Positions 30,297-35,352 of a stretch of 35,352 nt of DNA are shown piece by piece; positions within the stretch are counted from its first letter, which is position 1, and each line of letters starts with the position of its first letter. A program made the translations under genes and the position numbers. Source of the stretch: Purshia tridentata (taxonomy: Eukaryota; Streptophyta; Magnoliopsida; Rosales; Rosaceae); the NCBI GenBank assembly GCA_003254885.1, contig QANT01004185.1, positions 1 to 35,352 of the forward strand. Direction: 5' to 3'. The notes beneath the pieces were generated by a model that saw only the letters and a program-made list of their open reading frames with translations, was not told the origin of the DNA and did not search any database.

Positions 30297-30660
30297 CTCG
30301 TCTTACAACACGTGGAGCAAGGTGGTGTTGCAGGCCTTATCGAGGCAGAGAGTCAGTGGCGAGGTCAAGGGTTTCAAATTGGGAATTTTTTATCCAAGCT
30401 CAATCGGACACAAACTCTCACATCATTAGAGAGTTCACGGTGATAGGAACAAAACGCAGGTGGAGCCGCAGTCAATCGCCGACGACGTCGCCGGAAAACG
30501 GAGGAGGAACGCCGCGGATCTTCACTGTTTCGAATAGATGTGCTGGGTAGTTGTTAGGATGACTGACGAACACCATCATGATCAGAGTGATGAGGAGAAG
30601 CCTTTGGTGGTGGTCGGAGCTTCCGACGTCGACCAAAACAGAAAGTTGGCATGAGACGGA
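30297..30660 (-). other. CpG-rich, exon-like block, possible first exon of a minus-strand gene
   Basis: The block stands out from its AT-rich surroundings by GC and CpG content (GCCGACGACGTCGCCGG and neighbours). At its left edge the minus strand has a good donor, GACGAG/GTTCGC. Open frames exist on both strands (30356-30550 plus, 30472-30669 minus), and neither has a recognisable domain. It would suit the 5' exon of a gene running left through 28.5 kb, which is inference. Confidence 0.25.
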
Positions 30661-30669
30661 CAAATGCAC

Positions 30670-32065
30670 AAATAAGCTAAAGTTTAAAGTTAAGTGAACA
30701 TTGGTGCCTTTTTTGGCTTATTCGTAGATTTGTCTCCTCAAATATATATATTTTTTTTTAGCACTTTGCTGTCCAAAGTATACACTTTCAATTTTATCCA
30801 TTATCTGGATATCAACTTTAGGTTATTATTAGTGGTAAGTGTGATAGTTATAGTGATATAGCCTGAAATGTAATTTTATGACTTGAGAGTGATAATAATA
30901 TGTGCTGAAACTGCAGTAGTGGTAAGAGTAATAAGATTGTACTTAATTAAAATAAACCTAATTTAAATTAAAGTTTAAGTAATAATTTATAAAAAATATA
31001 TGATTGATATTATTTTAATGAGATTTTTAATATAGAAAATTACAAATAAGTCAATAAAATATTTCAAATTATAAATAAGTCAATGCATAATTTCATATCT
31101 CATAGTAATCAATAGTATATTTTAAGAAATTACATTTTAGTTAATGGCCTACTCCAATATCTAATTTACTTTAAAATATTAATTTTGTTAATTTACTTTT
31201 TTGCCATTCTATTACTTTTTTGGAAATAATAAGCTTACCTCCCTTTTTTTATTTATCTATTAATCAAAACTGAATTTCAACTTTTGACCATGGTGAAAAA
31301 TATTCAGCCTACTCATTACCTGTCATATGTTATATACATCAATCATGAATTCATGATTAACATTGTCAAGATGAAAGAAATGAAGATGATTTAATTATAA
31401 AATATATTTATATTAATTCAAATATAAGACATGACAAATTAATGTCACATTTATGGTTTTTATATTAAGACACCATATTCAATTTTTAGTTTTAGACACT
31501 GTAATGCAGCTACTAATTTGGAAAAAATGTGTGGTGTTTTTTTTTTTAAGTTTTAGACATTGTGATGCAACTACAAATTTGAAAAAAATGTTTGGTTTTT
31601 TTATTATATGTGTGACAATATGTGTTTAAGTTTTTATAGATACTAGAAATCAGTATCTGTGTGATAATATTTGTTTAGGTTTTTACAGATTCTGATTTTC
31701 AATATTTATGTGACAGTATTTGTCACACAATTATTGATTTCAAATCAGTAAGCGTCCCACAGTGTCTAATATGCACACTATGTATCTAAAACTGTTGACA
31801 TTTTTTCATTTAAAATCGGCATAATAGACACTAACTGAAAGTGTCTAAAATTTTTCCAAAACTATGCGACAATTTTGATTTAAAATTGGCTTATTAGACA
31901 CTGCCACTAATATTTTTTAAATTGTGCAACAATTTTCAATTAAAACACAATGGCTAATATGTACATTGTATAGGTTTTATGCATCTTAAACAAGAGGATA
32001 AATAGAAATTACATGTAAGGAAAGAAAAAAGGGAAAATGAAAAAAAAGAAAAAAAGCTTACACGT
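30670..32065. other. AT-rich non-coding region with transposon-like repeats
   Basis: Contains a 61-bp direct repeat and several dispersed TAGACACT phrases in both orientations (31495-31910), reminiscent of subterminal repeats of a DNA transposon. No termini could be assigned. Confidence 0.35.
31491..31603. repeat. 61-bp direct repeat, two copies
   Basis: TTTAGACA(C/T)TGT(A/G)ATGCA starts at 31491 and 31552; similarity continues through AATTTG(G/A)AAAAAATGT and a T-run. Confidence 0.65.
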
Positions 32066-32073
32066 TGTTATAG

Positions 32074-32751
32074 GCAAGGAGTTAAATTTCTGTATCCGGG
32101 AAAATTTTGATGGAAATTTCAGAAAATTTTAAATTTCAACAAAAATTACACGGAAACAATGGAAATTGCTATTAAAACATGGAAATTTCGAATGAAATTT
32201 TACCTTATGTTTATTTAACATATTATTTACTACCGTGACTCTCTCTTCTTCTTTGCCATCTTTTTTTTTTCATTTTTTCTTCCTCCCTCACAGCGCTGCC
32301 ACCTTCATATCCAACCACCATGCCGGCCTTTTCCGATCAACCCAAGTCCACCAGCGTGACCCCCAGGCGTCGGCCATCTTCTCCCACCCTTCCTCCAAGC
32401 CGCCCAGCCACCACGTGCGTCAAATTTGAGAAATAGAATCTTGCCACCGTCGAATTCTTTCGCCCATTCCGACCACCTCCAAACTGTTATCATTCTCTTT
32501 TTTCGTGGGTTTTTCTTCCCTCACCATAGGTTTCCATTTCTCTAAGATTTGAGGTGCCAATTTTATGTAATTTTAATTTTGGATTTTAGGGTTTGAATAC
32601 AATTTCGAAAATTTTGAAAAATTTCAGATATTTCAGTGAAATTTCTGAAATTTACACTAAATTTACATGGAATTGTTTCAAAATTTCCACCCATCTCAAA
32701 AACGAAAATTTCACCAAAATTTCGCCAAAATTTTCGAAATTTAACAACTTG
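32074..32751. mobile_element. hAT-like non-autonomous element
   Basis: Inverted ends CAAGGAGTTAAATTTC and GAAATTTAACAACTTG are flanked by the 8-bp direct duplication GTTATAGG (32066-32073 and 32752-32759). An 8-bp duplication with ends beginning CA(A/G)GG is the hAT pattern. Subterminal DNA on both sides is full of GAAATTT and AAAATTTC in both orientations. The centre (about 32235-32585) is a different, GC-richer, CT-rich sequence that may be captured host DNA. No transposase is present. Confidence 0.65.
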
Positions 32752-32776
32752 GTTATAGGTAAAAAAAAAAAAAAGT

Positions 32777-33510
32777 GGTCTGAGCGAGGGGGTGAGTTGT
32801 GGTCTGAGTGAGAGGGGGAGTTGTTGACTGAAAGAGAGGGGGAGTTATCTACTGATCCTATTCCTCTAGACTTGGAAGAAGAGTAGTCGATAGAACACGA
32901 CTTCGAACTTGATCCAGTTAGAATCAAATCCGGCTAGGAACATGTAGACACGTTCTTCAAAGGTACATGTCTTCAATGGAGAAACATCATCAGGATCTGT
33001 CATGTTATTAGGACGACGATAATCAAGCTTCATGAATACAGCATTGAGTTCGGTGTAATATGTAGCAAGTTGACATCCATCTTGACACATCTGGAAAGCC
33101 TTTTTCATTAACTCATAAACATGTAAAGCATCAGATCCATCATGAAAAGTCTTGGAGACAGTATCCCACACGTCCTTTGTAGTGTCGAGTTGAATGAAGT
33201 TGACCATGAGATTTGGAGTCATAGAATTTATTAGCCAGGATTTCACCAAAGCATTGTCAGCCTTCCACTTGCCAAGCCTTCTAGGAGTAGAAAAAAAATA
33301 GGGTTTAGGGGATAGTGTTTGGTAGAGGTAGCACAACCACTTAGCTATGAAAGAGAGATGGAAGAGAGAAAAAAAAAATTTTTTTTGGGTGGTACTGTAG
33401 CGACAGAGTCACTATAGCAGCAGGGGCACTGTAGCGACAGAGGCACTGTAGCAGCGGAGGCACTGTAGCAGTAGAAAATTTTTCTTAGAGAAAACAAACC
33501 CTAGATCTCT
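32777..33510 (-). pseudogene. gag fragment of a third Ty1/copia element
   Basis: The minus strand encodes KADNALVKSWLINSM, TTKDVWDTVSKTFHDGSDAL, YYTELNAVFMKLDYRRPN and EERVYMFLAGFD, which are standard copia Gag (UBN2-type) blocks. After a frame change near 32910 it continues LDQVRSRVLS...PSLEE to a stop near 32870. The rest of the element is missing, and the copy ends in repeated GAGAGGGGGAG phrases next to a poly-A run (32761-32774). The leader between primer site and gag holds a 17-bp tandem repeat. It is a different copia lineage from elements 1 and 2. Confidence 0.85.
33394..33478 (-). repeat. 17-bp tandem repeat in the copia leader, five copies
   Basis: ACTGTAGCGACAGAGGC-type units start at 33394, 33411, 33428, 33445 and 33462, spaced exactly 17 bp, between primer site and gag of the fragment. 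Confidence 0.85.
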
Positions 33511-33525
33511 AGGGCTCTGATACCA
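33511..33525 (-). other. Primer binding site of the third copia element
   Basis: The minus strand reads TGGTATCAGAGCCCT, the exact plant initiator-Met type, directly after the LTR. Confidence 0.9.
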
Positions 33526-33685
33526 TGCAGATTTAGAGAACTGAATTGAATTATTCTTCTCATATTGAGGTATTTATAGATTTACAAGAGTTCCTAATTA
33601 GGCTAGGAAAGCAAGAAAGGAAAGAAAACCTAGTCAACTATTACACAGCTAATTACTGCTAATTAAAGCTAATTATACGCTAACA
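33526..33685 (-). repeat. 5' LTR of the third copia element
   Basis: On the minus strand starts TGTTAGCGTATAATTAGC and ends AAATCTGCA. At 160 bp it is short for copia. A TATAAATACC-like promoter box occurs near 33575. The 3' LTR is not in the window. Confidence 0.8.
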
Positions 33686-34440
33686 ATATACATGTTAATA
33701 GAAATGAACAAAAAAAATGACACATTGCTGATGTCAACATAGGTTAGTTTTTTGGAAGCTTATAGGATTGCTTTCCACGTGTTAGCTTGTGGTTATTATT
33801 AAGCTTGTCACGCCCCAAATCTAAAATATACCTATATATCTCAGATTTAAGCGTGAGTCACATCCCGATCGAAGTAAATTAATTAACTCCAACCAAAATG
33901 TGATATAATAGCGTAGATTAAATTAATTTGGCTTGGAAATTAAAACGAAATTCTTAAATAAGTCAATGTAAACCATTATTTTATATCAGAGTAGGTAGGT
34001 TCCAAAATACAGGGTAATTCATATTTGAAGTACATTTATTTGCTACTAATAGTGGACTAATACGCACAGCAATTTCCTAGGCACCACTTGATGTCTCTCC
34101 TTGAAATTAGCACCTGCACAAGTCTGTTAACAGCGTGAGCTTTTAAAGCTCAGTAGGGACTTTTAGTTCCTCATGGACAGCCATTACACTTGATCAACAT
34201 TTAATAAGATAGTAAATAATCACTGTCAATCATGCATGCAAAGATGAACAATGCATGTACTCACTCCTTATCTACTCCCGTTGACACACACACAAGACAA
34301 ACAGGCCTACACGTCCCATACCGTGCATCTTACCACTGTGGCCCCGAATGTCCCATGTATGAGCCAACACCCGTCCATCCCTTAGCCCCAAATATTTTAA
34401 ATATTGTTCTTTCCACTTTTCCTTCAACAATCATGAGAAC

Positions 34441-34532
34441 ACCAGGTACATCTCCCTTTCTCCTGAGTGTCTCTAATAAATCACGAGACCACCGGGTACA
34501 TCTCCCTTTCTCCTCGGTGTCTCAATTAATCG
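34441..34532. repeat. 50-bp tandem duplication in the terminal LTR
   Basis: ACC(A/G)GGTACATCTCCC begins at 34441 and 34491 and continues with TTTCTCCT(G/C)(A/G)GTGTCTC. Confidence 0.8.
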
Positions 34533-34768
34533 TTTTCTTGACACTGTTCACAACCACACTTTTCTCATGCACTTTTGATTATGCATGTAATGCCATAATC
34601 AGTAATGAAAATTAAATGATCATTCTCACAAATATATCTTCAATATCATGACAAATGATAAAAGCATCAAGCCATAACTTCACCATTTATTTTACAAACC
34701 ATTATAAAGATAATAAGAGAATAACCATAATAGTGGAATTGACAAGAATGAGAACAGTTTGGATTGGA

Positions 34769-34904
34769 TAAAATAGAATATATCACACAAAGATTATACC
34801 AAGGAATAATATATCTATAAATATATAGTCATGAATTGAATAAAATAGAATATATCACACAAAGAGAATACCAAGGAATAATATATCTATAAATATATAG
34901 TCCA
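34769..34904. repeat. 72-bp tandem duplication in the terminal LTR
   Basis: TAAAATAGAATATATCACAC begins at 34769 and 34841; both continue to CTATAAATATATAGTC with few differences. Confidence 0.85.
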
Positions 34905-35097
34905 GTCATTGGGGACGACCTACCTTAATTTCTTGAAGGGTTATCTCTTGGTTCGTTTCCCCGTGCTCGGGTCTATAAAAATTTAATATTTTATAGTTTA
35001 GATACAATATAAGTTTATTTTCACTCTCCTCTTAAGAAGAGTATAACTGAGAATCTAACTTATAGGTATCCGATTGACTTAAAATTAGTACCATTAG

Positions 35098-35195
35098 ACT
35101 CGTAATAAAATTATAGTTAAAATAATCAAGATTGGGCCAAAAATACACTCGTAATAAAAATGTAGTTAAAATAATCAAGATTGGGCCAAAAATAC
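35098..35195. repeat. 49-bp tandem duplication in the terminal LTR
   Basis: ACTCGTAATAAAA begins at 35098 and 35147; both continue to AATCAAGATTGGGCCAAAAA. Confidence 0.85.
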
Positions 35196-35352
35196 AGCTG
35201 GAAAGAGCCACAAGCACGACCATGCGCTAGGGTCGCTAACCAGTGACTATTCAACATTTTCTTCAAAACAGCCCATGTTTTCCAATTTTTATCTCAACTT
35301 TGGCTTAACTTTTAAGGTATCAAACCTTCATCAAATTACGTAAACTTATACT

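Larger units (their letters stand above)
33807..35352 (-). mobile_element. Ty3/gypsy-type LTR, running off the window
   Basis: Starts TGTCACGCCCCAAATC, the same kind of U5 border as the LTRs at 483 and 19164, followed further in by GAGCTTTTAAAGCTCAGTAG (34139 onward) where the others have AAGCTCACTAGAGCTC. The matching TGTAACACC border lies beyond 35352 or is lost. It carries three local tandem duplications. A frame at 34232-34615 has no recognisable domain. Confidence 0.6.

Noticed and set aside
32235..32493. Pro/Ser-rich frames in the core of the hAT-like element
   Set aside because: Low complexity, both strands open, no start context or domain; likely captured CT-rich DNA.
34232..34615. 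127-codon plus-strand frame
   Set aside because: Within the terminal LTR and across a 50-bp tandem duplication; no domain is recognised.
1..35352. tRNA or rRNA genes
   Set aside because: No cloverleaf-like or ribosomal sequence was recognised; TGGTATCAGAGCC matches are retroelement primer sites, not tRNA genes.

Overview
This window looks like a transposon-dense stretch of a flowering-plant (probably eudicot) nuclear chromosome. The reasons are Ty1/copia elements with plant initiator-Met primer sites, a Tekay/Del-like Ty3/gypsy LTR family, a CACTA end (CACTACAAGAAAA), long palindromic MITE-type elements, and the remains of a plant-only gene, an auxin response factor (ARF). The species cannot be told from the sequence. 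I see no intact cellular protein-coding gene and no rRNA or tRNA gene.

Layout. 1-4704 is the inside and one terminus of a CACTA element, with subterminal TTTAGGCGACGAA motifs and a ~340-bp tandem repeat; a 2.86-kb solo Ty3 LTR (483-3341, duplicated GCAAT) sits inside it. About 4830-11577 (minus) is the 3' half of an ARF7/ARF19-like gene, now a pseudogene, split inside an exon by Ty1/copia element 1 (5277-10163, duplicated TCTAG, LTR ends TA...CA). 11946-15800 is a run of four palindromic elements separated by short (TA)n tracts. The third has ~0.6-kb inverted arms and carries a small GRF-zinc-finger/membrane ORF with two internal stops. 15801-18822 is mostly unrecognised DNA with a Helitron-like hairpin, an LTR-like stretch and a broken Myb/SANT-like ORF. 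19164-21763 is a rearranged Ty3 LTR element whose two outer ends are both U5-type and which is flanked by GTTAT. 22699-27664 is Ty1/copia element 2 (duplicated GAAAA). 27670-30700 has weak traces of an intron-containing minus-strand coiled-coil gene. 32074-32751 is a hAT-like non-autonomous element with an 8-bp duplication. About 32777-33685 is a 5'-end copia fragment (LTR, primer site, gag) on the minus strand. From 33807 to the window end another Ty3-type LTR runs off the edge.

How it fits together. The picture is nested insertion followed by decay. Copia 1 entered an ARF exon, the solo LTR entered the CACTA element, and the double-U5 element lies inside another CACTA-like pair of ends. Most of the stop codons I could compare in the ARF remnant and the copia elements are explained by C-to-T or G-to-A changes, as expected from long-methylated silent DNA. 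By eye the LTR pair of copia 1 differs at about 6% of sites and that of copia 2 at about 9-10%, so copia 1 appears younger.

I found no new enzymatic or defence system. The most unusual items are structural: the double-U5 LTR insertion, the (TA)n-separated palindrome series with its GRF-type passenger, and a 52-bp LTR repeat whose hairpin arms show compensating changes. All alignments were done by eye.
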